Below are positions 1 to 10,278 of a stretch of 64,000 nucleotides of DNA, piece after piece. Position 1 is the first letter of the stretch, and every line of letters starts with the position of its first letter. A program made the translations under genes and the position numbers. The notes under the pieces are model-generated. The model did not search any database. It saw nothing but the letters and a program-made list of their open reading frames with translations, and was not told the origin of the DNA. This stretch comes from Lewinella sp. IMCC34191 (GTDB lineage: Bacteria > Bacteroidota > Bacteroidia > Chitinophagales > Saprospiraceae), in contig NZ_QNQZ01000001.1 in assembly GCF_003390935.1 (NCBI RefSeq), forward strand, positions 248,001-312,000. Reading direction: 5' to 3'.

Positions 1-1
1 G

Positions 2-2791
2 CAAACAACCATCGATGTAATTTTAAATCCCGGAGCTGCCTCGCTTTCGGAGGTCGTGGTAGTCGGTTACGGTACCCAGAAAAAATCGGATTTAACGGGC
101 GCGGTGGCCAGCGTCAATTTGGAAACACTTGAACAGGCACCCAATACCAATATTGGTCAATTTCTTCAGGGCACGGTCCCGGGGCTTAATGTCGGTGTTG
201 CCACCAGCGCGGGAGGTACTCCACCCATTTCTATTAGAGGCCAGGTCTCTTTGAACGGTAACCAAAATGTGCTGATCATCCTTGATGGAATTCAGTACAA
301 TGGCTCTCTCTCCTCCATTAATCCAAACGATATCGCTTCTATTGACGTGCTCAAAGACGCAAGTTCCACTGCGGTTTATGGTGCACAGGCAGCCAATGGC
401 GTTTTACTCATCACTTCCAAGCGGGGTAAGCAAGGCAGCCGTCCCCGCATTGCCTTTAATTCACAATTTACCATCCAGGATCCTACAGTCAGTGATTTTG
501 TCCCTAACGACCGGCAAGGGTACCTAGATGGCCTGCGTGAGGCATTTTATGAGCAGGCTTACACCGAGGAATCGGGTTACACCGAACCCAACCCAGATTT
601 TCGCATTGAAGACGTAATTGACCCTTCCATGCTCGACGCGGACGGCAATCTGCTGCCCAATGATTACAATTGGTGGGAGGCCGGTACACAGGATGGCACT
701 ATCCTGGAGAATAACCTAAGCATTTCGGGAGCTTCCGAGGTGGCTACTTACTACCTCTCTGGTGCCATAGTCGATCAGGCCGGATACATTGTGGGGGATG
801 ACTTCAATCGAAAGTCTTTGCGAGCCAATCTTGAAGTCAAACCATTCGATTGGTTTACCGTAGGATTGGTATCGTCGGGATCGTTTGTCAATCAAGATGG
901 GGCCGAACCGGCTCTTGCTACGCTGCAGCGTACTTCACCCCTGCTAGTACCGTACAATGATGACGGAGAATTAATTTTCTCGCCTACCAATACCCTAGAA
1001 CCTAACGCTTTCATCGGGAATTTGGTAGATGACTACAATCGCAACAATTACTACTTCGCTAACCTCTACACGCAGATTGATTTTCCCTTTCTGCCGGGTT
1101 TGAGTTATCGGTTGAACTTTGGAAATAACCTCCGTAATACGAAGGCCTATTTCTCGAGTGTTTACGGGGCGGGGCAAACTGGACAGGCCACAAAACGCGA
1201 TGAATCGTATTACGATTACACCCTGGACAATATCCTGACCTTCACGAAGGCTTTTGGCCGCCACGAAATTGGGACCACCCTGCTCTACGGGGCCATCGAG
1301 CGGGACTTTGAGAGCACCTTTACGGAGGGCCGTGGCTTTTCCCGCCTCACCCTGAGTTATAACGACTTGGCCCTTGCTACACAGCAGTTCGCCAGTTCCG
1401 ACGCTTACCAAGAAGCGCTTAACTACCAAATGGTACGCGTCAACTACAAATTTGACGAACGCTATCTAATAACCGCGACTCTCCGCCGCGACGGGTTCTC
1501 AGGTTTTGCCCGCAATAATAAGACCGCCGTTTTCCCAACTTTGGCGCTGGGATGGGTACTCTCAGAAGAATCCTTTTTTGCGGGTGCTGACAAAGTTGAC
1601 AACCTAAAGCTACGTCTAGGCTACGGGGAGATTGGCAACCAAACCACTCGGTACAGTTCCATTTCGCGGTTGACTACGGGGGCTGCCTATGTTTTCGGGG
1701 ACGGGGGAACCACTCGGTTCGGACAGGAGGTGAACACTCTAGGCAACAATGATCTTCGCTGGGAACGCACGATAGGCCTGAATTTAGGCATCGATTTTAG
1801 CCTATTCAATTACCGCACCACGGGTAGCATCGATATGTATAATAACAACACCAACGACCTCCTTTTCAATGTCAACATCCCGAATGCAACCGGCTTTGGC
1901 CAGATTGCCACTAACCTGGGACAAATCAACAATAAGGGTATAGAAATTTCAATTACCCAACGTATCCTTAGTCAGGGAGATCTGACGTGGTCCGCAACGG
2001 GGAACTTTTCTACCAACCGAAACCGAATTGTCTCCCTGACGGGTCAGGATACAAATGAAGATGGCGTAGAGGATGACCTTATCACTAGTGGACTGTTCAT
2101 CGGACGGTCCGTTGGAGCCATATATCACTACGAAACGGATGGTATTTATCGATTAGGCGAAGACCGACTGCCTGGTTTTCAACTCGGGTCCGTGCGTGTG
2201 GTTGACCAAAATGGTGATGGCAATATTACTCCCGAAGACGATCGGGTATTTCTAGGGCGCCGCGAGGAAGCCTATCGCTTCAGCATCCAGAACAACTTCA
2301 ACTACCGGGGACTGAATTTTAGCTTTCTTATTAACTCCGTGCAGGGAGGTGGTGAAGGATACCTCGGCTACAATGCACCCTCACTCTACAACGATATCCC
2401 CAACTATTACCGTGAGGACAACTCTATCCGTTGGAACGACTTTGCCGGCATTGATTACTGGTCTCCCAACAATCCCGACGGTAAATACCCTCGCAATATT
2501 TCCGGTAGCCATTCTATCGTAGAGCCCTTGATGTATCAGGACCGTAGCTTCATACGCTTACAAGACATCTCGCTGTCCTACAACTTTGCCAACAGCATCC
2601 TTGAAAATCTTGGGTTTGGCAATTTCAATGTGTTTGTTAGTGGGAAGAACTTAATAACGTTGACCAAGTGGGAGGGTTGGGACCCCGAGTCCCTGGAATA
2701 CAGTACAGGTACGGCACGCCCCGTTGGCCTTCTGGCCGGGGGACGGCCGGTCTTGAGAGGAGTCGCCGTAGGGGTAAACATCACTTACTAG
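2..2791 (+). CDS. susC: SusC/RagA-type TonB-dependent outer-membrane receptor, 5' partial
   Basis: The frame is open from the first bases of the window, so the start and the N-terminal signal and carboxypeptidase-regulatory-like domain lie upstream. What remains, about 929 codons, begins with the family hallmark SEVVVVGYGTQKKSDLTGAV, followed by the plug (GTVPGLNV, ISIRGQVSLNGNQNVLIILDG, SINPNDIASIDVLKDASSTAVYGAQAANGV) and a long aromatic-rich beta-barrel that ends in a typical outer-membrane terminus (VGVNITY). The family imports oligosaccharides across the outer membrane with a SusD lipoprotein, energised by TonB. The susD gene follows after 24 bases, so the two are almost certainly co-transcribed. 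G+C here is visibly lower than in the second half of the window. The substrate cannot be read from the receptor; the GH2 and GH43 neighbours suggest a galactose- or arabinose/xylose-containing plant or algal glycan. Confidence 0.95.
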   Translation, partial: QTTIDVILNPGAASLSEVVVVGYGTQKKSDLTGAVASVNLETLEQAPNTNIGQFLQGTVPGLNVGVATSAGGTPPISIRGQVSLNGNQNVLIILDGIQYNGSLSSINPNDIASIDVLKDASSTAVYGAQAANGVLLITSKRGKQGSRPRIAFNSQFTIQDPTVSDFVPNDRQGYLDGLREAFYEQAYTEESGYTEPNPDFRIEDVIDPSMLDADGNLLPNDYNWWEAGTQDGTILENNLSISGASEVATYYLSGAIVDQAGYIVGDDFNRKSLRANLEVKPFDWFTVGLVSSGSFVNQDGAEPALATLQRTSPLLVPYNDDGELIFSPTNTLEPNAFIGNLVDDYNRNNYYFANLYTQIDFPFLPGLSYRLNFGNNLRNTKAYFSSVYGAGQTGQATKRDESYYDYTLDNILTFTKAFGRHEIGTTLLYGAIERDFESTFTEGRGFSRLTLSYNDLALATQQFASSDAYQEALNYQMVRVNYKFDERYLITATLRRDGFSGFARNNKTAVFPTLALGWVLSEESFFAGADKVDNLKLRLGYGEIGNQTTRYSSISRLTTGAAYVFGDGGTTRFGQEVNTLGNNDLRWERTIGLNLGIDFSLFNYRTTGSIDMYNNNTNDLLFNVNIPNATGFGQIATNLGQINNKGIEISITQRILSQGDLTWSATGNFSTNRNRIVSLTGQDTNEDGVEDDLITSGLFIGRSVGAIYHYETDGIYRLGEDRLPGFQLGSVRVVDQNGDGNITPEDDRVFLGRREEAYRFSIQNNFNYRGLNFSFLINSVQGGGEGYLGYNAPSLYNDIPNYYREDNSIRWNDFAGIDYWSPNNPDGKYPRNISGSHSIVEPLMYQDRSFIRLQDISLSYNFANSILENLGFGNFNVFVSGKNLITLTKWEGWDPESLEYSTGTARPVGLLAGGRPVLRGVAVGVNITY

Positions 2792-2815
2792 TCGCATCAC
2801 TGCAAAACATTACTA

Positions 2816-4510
2816 ATGAAGAGTCTAAATTTTTATTTACTGCTTATTGTAGCACTTGCTACTACGGGATCCTGCGGCGAAGATTTTCTGGACGAGACGC
2901 CGCTAGATTTTTTCAGTACGGAAAACGCCTTCGCTAACGTAGATGACTTCAATGCCTCGGTGAATAACCTATACGGAAGAGTAAGGAGTGAGTTCTTTAC
3001 AGTAAATGACTACAATCCGATGGAGTATCTCTACCGGACGGATGTCGGCTTTCAGATTACCACTGCCGTTCCAAATCTCGATGCGGACTTCAGCCCTAAT
3101 TCCGGGATCATCTCCTACCATTGGGGGCAGTTGTATAAAATAGTTTCCGAAGCGAATACCATTATTAGCCGTGCTCCGGACTCCGAACTTTCCGAAGAAC
3201 AGCAGCTCAGTTTTGAGGCAAAAGCCCGGTTTTTTCGTGCTTTTGCCTTCCGCTCGCTAGCCTACCTATACGGTGGTGTTCCAATTCTCACCGAAGAGTT
3301 GACCGGAGAAAAGGTGGATTTTGTCCGGGCAAGTCGGGAGGAGGTCTACGCTCTAGTCATTACCGACCTCCTGTTTGCTATTGACAACCTACCAGATATC
3401 ACCGAAGTGCAGGACGGAGAGGTTTCCCGTACGGTAGCTCAACACCTTCTGGCCGAAGTATACCTTGCGGACGGACAATTTGAAGAGGCCATGCGGGTAG
3501 CAACCGAAGTGATCGATAACCCGGCCACCGCTTTGATGACGGAGCGCTTTGGTACGCGGAGTACCGAGGAGCCAGGAGACGTTTACTGGGATCTTTTTCG
3601 CAGGAACAACCAGAACCGTGGTGCCGGTAATACCGAAGCATTATGGGTGATTCAGAGCGAAACGGATGTGCTGGGAGGCGGCGCGGTGAGTACCGATCGA
3701 GCCGGGTCTTACCAATTGGAACGCGTACATGCTCCCCTGATTCGGGATGTTCAGATAGACGGCGTCTCGGCATTTCTTTGGCCAGCGGGAGACTATACCG
3801 GAGGTCGTGGAGTTGGATTCCTTACTCCGTCTACCTACTTTATCGACGAAGCCTACGCCGATGATCCGGATAACGATATCCGTAATGCAAACCACAATTT
3901 CGTGCGCAAATTCGAGTCGAATAATCCGGCCAGTCCTTATTTCGGCCAATTAATTGACTTTCACGACCTTCCCGAAAATACAACGGGAACGAGCGGCGTC
4001 CCCATCACTTCGGGTGTACCTAACCGGGGCATGTATCCTTATCAGTCCAAGGCTACCACCCCGTACAATCACCCGCCTGCACTTTATGAGAACCCCGGTA
4101 ATTACCCCTGGCACCTAAAAAACTCCGCCGGGGGAACGTATACGGACCAATACATGTTCCGGTTGGCAGGTACGTATTTATTACGTGCAGAAGCCTATCT
4201 TGGAATGGGAAAGCCAGCTGAAGCCGTTGCCGATATTAACGTGGTCCGTGCGCGTTCAAATGCCGCCGCAGCTTCGGCAGGCGAGATGGACATCGACTAC
4301 ATTCTCGATGAACGCATGCGAGAGTTCGGCATGGAAGAAAAGCGGATGTTTACATTAATGCGCCTTGGAAAACTCTACGATAGGATTAAAATGTGCAATC
4401 CTTTCTACGCTGACGGGATTCAGCCATACCATAATCTTTGGCCAATTCCCGCCTCGGAAATTGAGCGCAACCGTGGCGGCTCCCTCGAACAGAATGAAGG
4501 ATATAATTAG
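2816..4510 (+). CDS. susD: SusD/RagB-type glycan-binding outer-membrane lipoprotein
   Basis: 564 residues. The N-terminus is a lipoprotein signal with Cys20 in TGSCGEDFLD, and the FLDETPLDFFSTENAF stretch is typical of SusD proteins. The middle carries the helical TPR-like scaffold (KARFFRAFAFRSLAYLYGGVPIL). The C-terminal part holds the conserved LLRAEAYLGMGKPAEAVADIN and the ERMREFGMEEKRMF segment, and the protein ends with the usual LWPIPASEIERN motif. SusD proteins cap the SusC barrel and capture the oligosaccharide. Its position 24 bases after susC fits this. The pair is followed by a GH2 and a GH43 enzyme on the same strand. Confidence 0.96.
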   Translation: MKSLNFYLLLIVALATTGSCGEDFLDETPLDFFSTENAFANVDDFNASVNNLYGRVRSEFFTVNDYNPMEYLYRTDVGFQITTAVPNLDADFSPNSGIISYHWGQLYKIVSEANTIISRAPDSELSEEQQLSFEAKARFFRAFAFRSLAYLYGGVPILTEELTGEKVDFVRASREEVYALVITDLLFAIDNLPDITEVQDGEVSRTVAQHLLAEVYLADGQFEEAMRVATEVIDNPATALMTERFGTRSTEEPGDVYWDLFRRNNQNRGAGNTEALWVIQSETDVLGGGAVSTDRAGSYQLERVHAPLIRDVQIDGVSAFLWPAGDYTGGRGVGFLTPSTYFIDEAYADDPDNDIRNANHNFVRKFESNNPASPYFGQLIDFHDLPENTTGTSGVPITSGVPNRGMYPYQSKATTPYNHPPALYENPGNYPWHLKNSAGGTYTDQYMFRLAGTYLLRAEAYLGMGKPAEAVADINVVRARSNAAAASAGEMDIDYILDERMREFGMEEKRMFTLMRLGKLYDRIKMCNPFYADGIQPYHNLWPIPASEIERNRGGSLEQNEGYN

Positions 4511-4684
4511 TGCTACCATCACAACGGCAAGGATCGTGCATTCGCATTGTATGGTAGCCTTACACGCCCTCCTCGGGGCACTTTCCCTTCGACTTCCGTA
4601 CGCACAAACCTCGCGCTCACATCGCCGGGAATGGTAAGGCTGCTTAACGGGAACATTTTTTCAACGTCAGTAAATTCCTTTGTT

Positions 4685-7426
4685 ATGCCTTATTGCAGGC
4701 AGCGTCGGTTCATTTGTTTTTTAGTCCTTGGGTGTTGCCTATGGAGTTGTCAAGCCACTAGTTTTCAAAAAGGAGAGGCAAACACTTCACCCCGACAACG
4801 CATCTCCCTAAACGAAGGCTGGAAATTCATGCGATATGATAGCCAGCCGGATTCTTTAATTTACGACGTGCGCCCAGCGGTGACTGACCGCAATGACAAT
4901 AAGGTAGCTGACTCTCGGCCAACTGAAGCAGTGCGGGTTACTGCTGAGCGGCAAACGTTAAAGCCTTTTATTTTACCCACTGCAAACGACTTTATTAGAG
5001 AGCCTTCCGACCGTCACGTGCGACCGTCCGGAAATCCTGGACAAGATTTCCCTTTCGTAAAGGCCTCGTTCGACGACGGAAACTGGGAGACGGTGGACCT
5101 TCCGCACGATTGGGGAATTTCCGAACCCTTTCAGTCGGGGACGAATGCGGAAGTAGGTGGTGGTATGGGCCGTTTACCCAGTCACGGCGTTGCATGGTAC
5201 CGCCGAAAGCTGGATATCACCGCGGCGGATACGGCGGCAACTGTGCTGTTAGAGGTGGAAGGGGCGATGTCTTACGCCATGGTGTGGCTAAACGGACATC
5301 TAGTGGGTGGATGGCCCTATGGATATGCTTCCTGGCAGCTCGATCTTACACCTTACCTGGAGGTAGGAAAGGATAACCAACTAGCTATTCGCATAGATAA
5401 CCCGCCCTTATCTGCACGTTGGTACCCAGGCGGAGGGCTGTATCGTAGCGTCTGGTTGGTAAAAACGAACCCTACTCACATCGCCGGATGGGGTCCGTTT
5501 GTCTCCACGCCGACGGTCAACGAATCTAAAGCTACGGTTCGGGTAGAAGTACCCATCCAAAATGACTCGGAGGCAACCCAGGAAGTCTCCATTATCACCC
5601 GCATTTATTCGGTAGATAGCCTCGGGGAGAGAGGCACAACCCCGGTGGCTAATGTGCCGACGCAAATGCTTAGTTTAGTAGCCGGGGCTCGGGGGGCCAC
5701 GGTAGATTCTGTAGCAATCGAACGCCCCAGACTGTGGGGACCGCCGCCCACGCAAGCGCCTAATCGATACGCAGCCGTCACGATGATTCAGGCGGGCGAC
5801 CGCCTGGTGGACGAATACGTTACCCTCTTTGGGATACGTTCGCTTGCCTTCGATTCTGAAAGAGGCCTAGTGGTTAACGGTGAAGCGATTCGCATACAGG
5901 GGGTGAACCAGCATCACGATTTGGGTGCATTAGGAGCCGCTTTTAACCGTCGGGCCGCGGAGCGGCAATTACAGATTCTGCGGAATTTAGGAGTAAATGC
6001 CGTTCGAATGGCCCATAATCCACCCGCCCCGGAACTTCTCGAACTGACTGACCAAATGGGTTTTTTGGTAGTGAACGAAATCTTTGACTCCTGGGAGCGC
6101 AAGAAAACGCCACTTGATTTTCACTTAATCTTTCCCGAATGGCACGAACCAGATCTCCGATCCTTCATTAGGCGGGACCGCAATCATCCCTCGGTCATTC
6201 TGTGGAGCTACGGAAACGAGGTAGGCGAGCAGTACACCGAGGCCGCTGGCGCAGCCCTGTCGGCTCGGTTGAAGGCGATCGTACACGAAGAGGATCCCAC
6301 CCGCCCCACTACGGCCGCGATGAATTATGCAAAACCCCCCATGGACTTCCCCAAGGAAGTCGAGGTAATAAGTCTGAACTATCAGGGAGAAGGGATTCGC
6401 AACGCCCCGGCTTATTCGCACTTGCAGGGAATCAATACAGAACCACTTTATCCCTCTTTCCGCGAAGCTTTCCCGGATCGGATGATCATTAGCAGCGAGA
6501 CTGCCTCGGCACTTAGTTCACGCGGTACGTACCTATTTCCCGTCTTTGATGGCATCAGCGCACCGGCTGAAGACGGCTCCGGCGGCGATCCTGTCACTCA
6601 GTTCGTAAGTGCCTACGAATTGTATACAGCAGCATTCGGGTCGTCGGCCGAGAAAGTATTTGCTTCCCAGGATAAGCATCCCTACGTGGCGGGTGAATTC
6701 GTGTGGTCGGGCTTCGACTATCTCGGCGAACCCACCCCGTACTACGGCGCGCGTAGCTCCTATTCCGGAATCGTTGATCTGGCGGGATTTCCAAAGGATC
6801 GCTACTATCTCTACCAGTCAAGGTGGCGGCCAGAGCTTCCCATGGCTCATATTCTTCCCCACTGGAACTGGCCGGGGCGCGTCGGTAAAATTACTCCGGT
6901 ACACGTATTCACCTCGGGTGATGCAGTTGAGTTATTCCTTAATGGGCAGTCCATGGGCAAAAAAGCGAAATCACCCTTTACCTACCGCCTGCGATGGGAT
7001 TCCATCCGATACGAACCGGGAAGTCTGGTAGCGGTGGCATACCGCAACGGTATGGAATGGGCACAAGATACGGTACGAACTACCGGAACCGCACAAAAGA
7101 TAGCCCTCACCGCAGACCGTTCCACAATCGCATCCGACGGTAAGGATTTGTCCTTCGTTACCATTGAAGTCCTAGATAGTCAAGGTCTTCGGGTTCCCAC
7201 CGCCACCCACCTACTTTCCGTCACCCTAAACGGCCCAGGAGAAGTTGTGGGAACGGATAACGGTGATCCGACCGACCTGCGAAGTTTGCATGATCCTAAG
7301 CGTAACGCATTCGGCGGATTAGCATTGGCGATAATCCGTGCAAATAAGGATTCCTCCGATCCGATTGTTGTGCGCGTTACGGCGCCGGGTTTAGCCCCCG
7401 CCGAGTTGGAATTGAATCCGCGGTAA
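4685..7426 (+). CDS. Glycoside hydrolase family 2 lipoprotein (beta-galactosidase-like)
   Basis: The frame is open from 4547, but the ATG at 4685 starts a clear lipoprotein signal (MPYCRQRRF..., lipobox LWSC), giving 913 residues. The order is an N-terminal GH2 sugar-binding jelly roll (RISLNEGWKF, VDLPHDWGISEPF, GGGMGRLPSHGVAWYRRKL), an Ig-like sandwich, a TIM barrel, then a DUF4982-like module (VELFLNGQSMGKK) and a last Ig-like domain (LTADRSTIASDGKDLSFV). Catalytic residues by family pattern are the acid/base Glu512 in SYGNEVGEQ and the nucleophile Glu605 in IISSETAS. The architecture is that of Bacteroidota PUL beta-galactosidases. It probably trims galactosyl residues at the cell surface or in the periplasm after SusCD uptake. 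The precise linkage cannot be read from sequence. Confidence 0.9.
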   Translation: MPYCRQRRFICFLVLGCCLWSCQATSFQKGEANTSPRQRISLNEGWKFMRYDSQPDSLIYDVRPAVTDRNDNKVADSRPTEAVRVTAERQTLKPFILPTANDFIREPSDRHVRPSGNPGQDFPFVKASFDDGNWETVDLPHDWGISEPFQSGTNAEVGGGMGRLPSHGVAWYRRKLDITAADTAATVLLEVEGAMSYAMVWLNGHLVGGWPYGYASWQLDLTPYLEVGKDNQLAIRIDNPPLSARWYPGGGLYRSVWLVKTNPTHIAGWGPFVSTPTVNESKATVRVEVPIQNDSEATQEVSIITRIYSVDSLGERGTTPVANVPTQMLSLVAGARGATVDSVAIERPRLWGPPPTQAPNRYAAVTMIQAGDRLVDEYVTLFGIRSLAFDSERGLVVNGEAIRIQGVNQHHDLGALGAAFNRRAAERQLQILRNLGVNAVRMAHNPPAPELLELTDQMGFLVVNEIFDSWERKKTPLDFHLIFPEWHEPDLRSFIRRDRNHPSVILWSYGNEVGEQYTEAAGAALSARLKAIVHEEDPTRPTTAAMNYAKPPMDFPKEVEVISLNYQGEGIRNAPAYSHLQGINTEPLYPSFREAFPDRMIISSETASALSSRGTYLFPVFDGISAPAEDGSGGDPVTQFVSAYELYTAAFGSSAEKVFASQDKHPYVAGEFVWSGFDYLGEPTPYYGARSSYSGIVDLAGFPKDRYYLYQSRWRPELPMAHILPHWNWPGRVGKITPVHVFTSGDAVELFLNGQSMGKKAKSPFTYRLRWDSIRYEPGSLVAVAYRNGMEWAQDTVRTTGTAQKIALTADRSTIASDGKDLSFVTIEVLDSQGLRVPTATHLLSVTLNGPGEVVGTDNGDPTDLRSLHDPKRNAFGGLALAIIRANKDSSDPIVVRVTAPGLAPAELELNPR

Positions 7427-7637
7427 GCGTTCTGCCCTTGTCTGGAATGTACTGTAATGGGACCGCTAACCAAGATTGTAACGTATTGTCAGGTATTGTG
7501 GTGTGAGTAATTTCACCATTCTATTGCACAACCTAATTATCTGAGATTTTGCTTCATGAGGTATTAGAGGTGCTCCCATCCGATACCCTACCCGTCGTGC
7601 ACTCCAAGGGTTCACCAAGCCCAACAAACTGGCTGGA

Positions 7638-9158
7638 ATGAAAACCACCACCCCCTTCCTTTTCCTCGCCTGGGTCTTAGGTTCCTGTTTCGTTTCCGCC
7701 CAGACACTTACCCCGGCTGGTGGGGATAGCTCCGCTACTACTTTTCGTAACCCCATTCTTGCCGGTGACTTCCCCGACCCGACCATTATGCGCGACGGGG
7801 AAGATTACTACATGACCCACTCGTCCATGTATTATGTGCCCGGACTGCTGGTTTTGCACTCCAGAGACCTCATTAACTGGGAGCCGATCAGCAATGCCCT
7901 GGATACTTACATGAACTCCGTTTGGGCACCCGATATGTGTAAGCACGGGGATACTTTTTACATTTACTTTACCGTAGCCGGCAAGGGGAACTTTGTTGTC
8001 TACGCGGATAATCCCGCCGGTCCCTGGAGTGAGCCGGTAGACCTGCAGCTCGATGGCATCGATCCCGGCCACGTCGTTGACGACGCCGGACAGCGCTGGG
8101 TATTTATGAACGGTGGCTACCGGGCCCAGTTGAACCCGGACGGCCTGTCTGTAGTGGACGGGACGCTCGAAAAGGTCTACGACGGCTGGGAGTTCCCTAT
8201 CGAGTGGGAAACGGACGGCTTCAACCTGGAAGGTCCGAAGCTCAAAAAGATCGGAGACTACTTCTACCTTCTGGCCGCCCAGGGCGGTACGGCCGGTCCC
8301 CCAACTTCTCACATGATCACCGTTGCGCGCGCTAAGACCATTGATGGTCCCTGGGAAAACGCTCCCAATAATCCGCTGGTCCGCACCCGGGCGGACTCGG
8401 AACAGTGGTGGGCCAAGGGGCACGGCTCCCTCATAGACACCCCCGATGGCAATTGGTGGGTCGTTTACCACGCCTACGAAAACGGCTTCCTGGGTATGGG
8501 CCGGCAGACGCTCATCGAACCCGTGGAGATCGATGACCACGGTTGGCTCGTTGCACCTGCGGGCACCGCCATAGAAAGGCCGATGACCAGGCCTATTCCA
8601 TCCGGACAGCCAATCGACCGCCTTGAACACCTCAATGAGTTTCGTATCGGTTACGAATGGAAGTTCTTCAAAGAGTACTCCCCGGAGCGCGTATCCGTGG
8701 ACAACGGCACGGTGACGCTGCAGGCATTCGGGCCCAACCCGGGTGCATCCGCCCCCATGCTCTTCGTACCCGGCGTACACAACTACGAGATAAGCGCCAA
8801 AATTGATGTTGATTCCGCCGCCGTAGGGGGCCTGACCCTTTTTTACAAGGAAGATTTCTACGTGGGCACCGGTATTGATACCGAAAAGCGGATCCGCTGG
8901 CGCAAGGGCGACGTTCGTGGCACTTGGCCAAGGGCGGAAAATGGCCATTTCTGGTTAAAAATCCGCACCGTCGACCACATCGTTACTGGTTACTACAGCT
9001 ACGATGGAATGGAGTGGATTAAGGAGATTTGGGGCATGGACATCTCCGGTTACCACCACAACACCCTCTACGAATTCATCAGCGTGCTGCCAGGCTTTTT
9101 TGCTTACGGAGAAGGAGAGGTGCGCTTCAGCGACTTTAAGTTTGAGGTGCTAGACTGA
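7638..9158 (+). CDS. Glycoside hydrolase family 43 enzyme, secreted
   Basis: 506 residues with a Sec signal (MKTTTPFLFLAWVLGSCFVSA, cleavage near AQ). The five-bladed GH43 propeller carries the expected acids: Asp47 in GDFPDPTIM as base, Asp142 in DGIDPGH as pKa modulator, and Glu199 in FNLEGPKLKK as general acid. From about residue 330 a concanavalin-like C-terminal module follows (NYEISAKIDVD, GGLTLFYKEDFYVGTG), as in many GH43 enzymes. The family cleaves alpha-arabinofuranosides, beta-xylosides or arabinan/galactan links. It is the last intact enzyme of the susC-susD-GH2 run, with a 211-base gap before it that may hold its own promoter. The long antisense frame inside this gene is a shadow. 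Confidence 0.92.
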   Translation: MKTTTPFLFLAWVLGSCFVSAQTLTPAGGDSSATTFRNPILAGDFPDPTIMRDGEDYYMTHSSMYYVPGLLVLHSRDLINWEPISNALDTYMNSVWAPDMCKHGDTFYIYFTVAGKGNFVVYADNPAGPWSEPVDLQLDGIDPGHVVDDAGQRWVFMNGGYRAQLNPDGLSVVDGTLEKVYDGWEFPIEWETDGFNLEGPKLKKIGDYFYLLAAQGGTAGPPTSHMITVARAKTIDGPWENAPNNPLVRTRADSEQWWAKGHGSLIDTPDGNWWVVYHAYENGFLGMGRQTLIEPVEIDDHGWLVAPAGTAIERPMTRPIPSGQPIDRLEHLNEFRIGYEWKFFKEYSPERVSVDNGTVTLQAFGPNPGASAPMLFVPGVHNYEISAKIDVDSAAVGGLTLFYKEDFYVGTGIDTEKRIRWRKGDVRGTWPRAENGHFWLKIRTVDHIVTGYYSYDGMEWIKEIWGMDISGYHHNTLYEFISVLPGFFAYGEGEVRFSDFKFEVLD

Positions 9159-9703
9159 GACTGTAGATCCAATTCTATTGGTCTATATGATCTGGTCAAC
9201 TCATACGGATCATCTGCCCGATTGCTGAGACACGGCCGCGGCAGAAACGTTAGCTGTCAGCAGGTATAAGGACACTGCTTACGTTTGCCCTACCGATATC
9301 CAATACTAGGAAAATGGGGTGGCGTAGTGGTAAGGACTACGCAGAAGGATACCGGTGGGTGGGTGATCATCCTTAGGATCAGGGCCTAATCTACGATACC
9401 ACTTTTAAGCACGTTCAAGTAGGCTTTGGAGCTATCGAGAAGCTACATTCTTTTCAGATTCAGCCGGCAGCGCCGGAAGTAGAATAATTCTTCATAAAGT
9501 TGGGTTAGCGAATAGTTCTTATGCCTACCGACTCACCACGGTAGGGCAACTCGGTGGGGTCTCTGCTGTTTCCTAGGTGCGGTTGGATGTACCGGGCGTT
9601 TCCACTTGCAGAGACCGGTATTACACAATCCTGACATTTTCAACGACCCTAAGGAACGGTGCTTACTCGCGGAAAGCCGCTGAAATGAAGGTCATGAAAT
9701 CTT
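9159..9703. other. Non-coding stretch with a possible gene tail
   Basis: No intact gene. On the + strand 9377-9487 reads as about 36 sense codons ending in TAA (core TFKHVQVGFGAIEKLHSF), preceded in frame by a TAG at 9374 and lacking any start. It looks like the tail of a decayed gene, but I do not recognise the family. The rest shows nothing readable. Confidence 0.3.
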
Positions 9704-10090
9704 ATGGTACCTGGTGCCAATAGGTCCATATACGACCAGCGGCGGCTCGTTGTGGGGGGGAAGGGGGACAAGCGCTGCAGGGTAATCATCAGCGCGGAGC
9801 TAGTCGGGATGCTACGGCTGCACTTTGGCGACCGGAAGTCCGGCGCGCTGTTATGCAGCCGGCAGGGAAAGGCCGACTCCGATCGCCGTATCCAGCAGCT
9901 GGTCGACCAGGTGGCCACCGCCGCGTGGATCGAAAACGGGTGATGTCTCCACACCGTCCGCCATACCCGGGCGACGCTGCCTCACGGAAGCCGGAATGAT
10001 CCGCGAGGAGCCGGGCCCGCTGCTCGGACACGAAGAGTCGAACACAACGGACATATACGCGCGGAAGGTGGAGGTGTTTGACCGGCCGCA
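9704..10090 (+). pseudogene. Tyrosine recombinase/integrase remnant (XerC/D-like catalytic domain)
   Basis: Reading frame by frame, this stretch reproduces the C-terminal catalytic part of a tyrosine recombinase. It has RRLVVGGKGDKRCRVIISAELV (the beta-hairpin lysine region), CSRQGK, and RIQQLVDQVATAAWIE. After an in-frame TGA at 9941-9943 comes HTVRHTRATL (the H-x-x-R box), and after a +1 shift near 9965-9985 EAGMIREE.GPLLGHEESNTTDIYAR (third His and the Tyr nucleophile). The N-terminal core-binding domain and the first catalytic Arg are missing. One stop, one frameshift and the missing N-terminus make it a dead gene. It lies inside the glycan locus, between GH43 and the DUF1593 gene, so an integrative element or integron-like recombinase once sat here. 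Confidence 0.75.
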
Positions 10091-10278
10091 CTGGGGTGTT
10101 GGTAGCTGGTTTGAGGTAAAGACGTGAGTATAAGAACGCGAATGCGTTTGAGCATTAGGTGATTGCCATCCAAAATCTCGGAATCCAGCAAGTTGCGTCC
10201 GTTTTTTGACTTGTTTTCACCGGAATGCCCGAATACATTTGTCTCCGTATAATTCTTGATTTCAACAGGATACGATTC

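Noticed and set aside
7677-8948. 423-codon open frame antisense to the GH43 gene
   Set aside because: It is a shadow of the GC-rich codons of GH43; no signal, no family motif.
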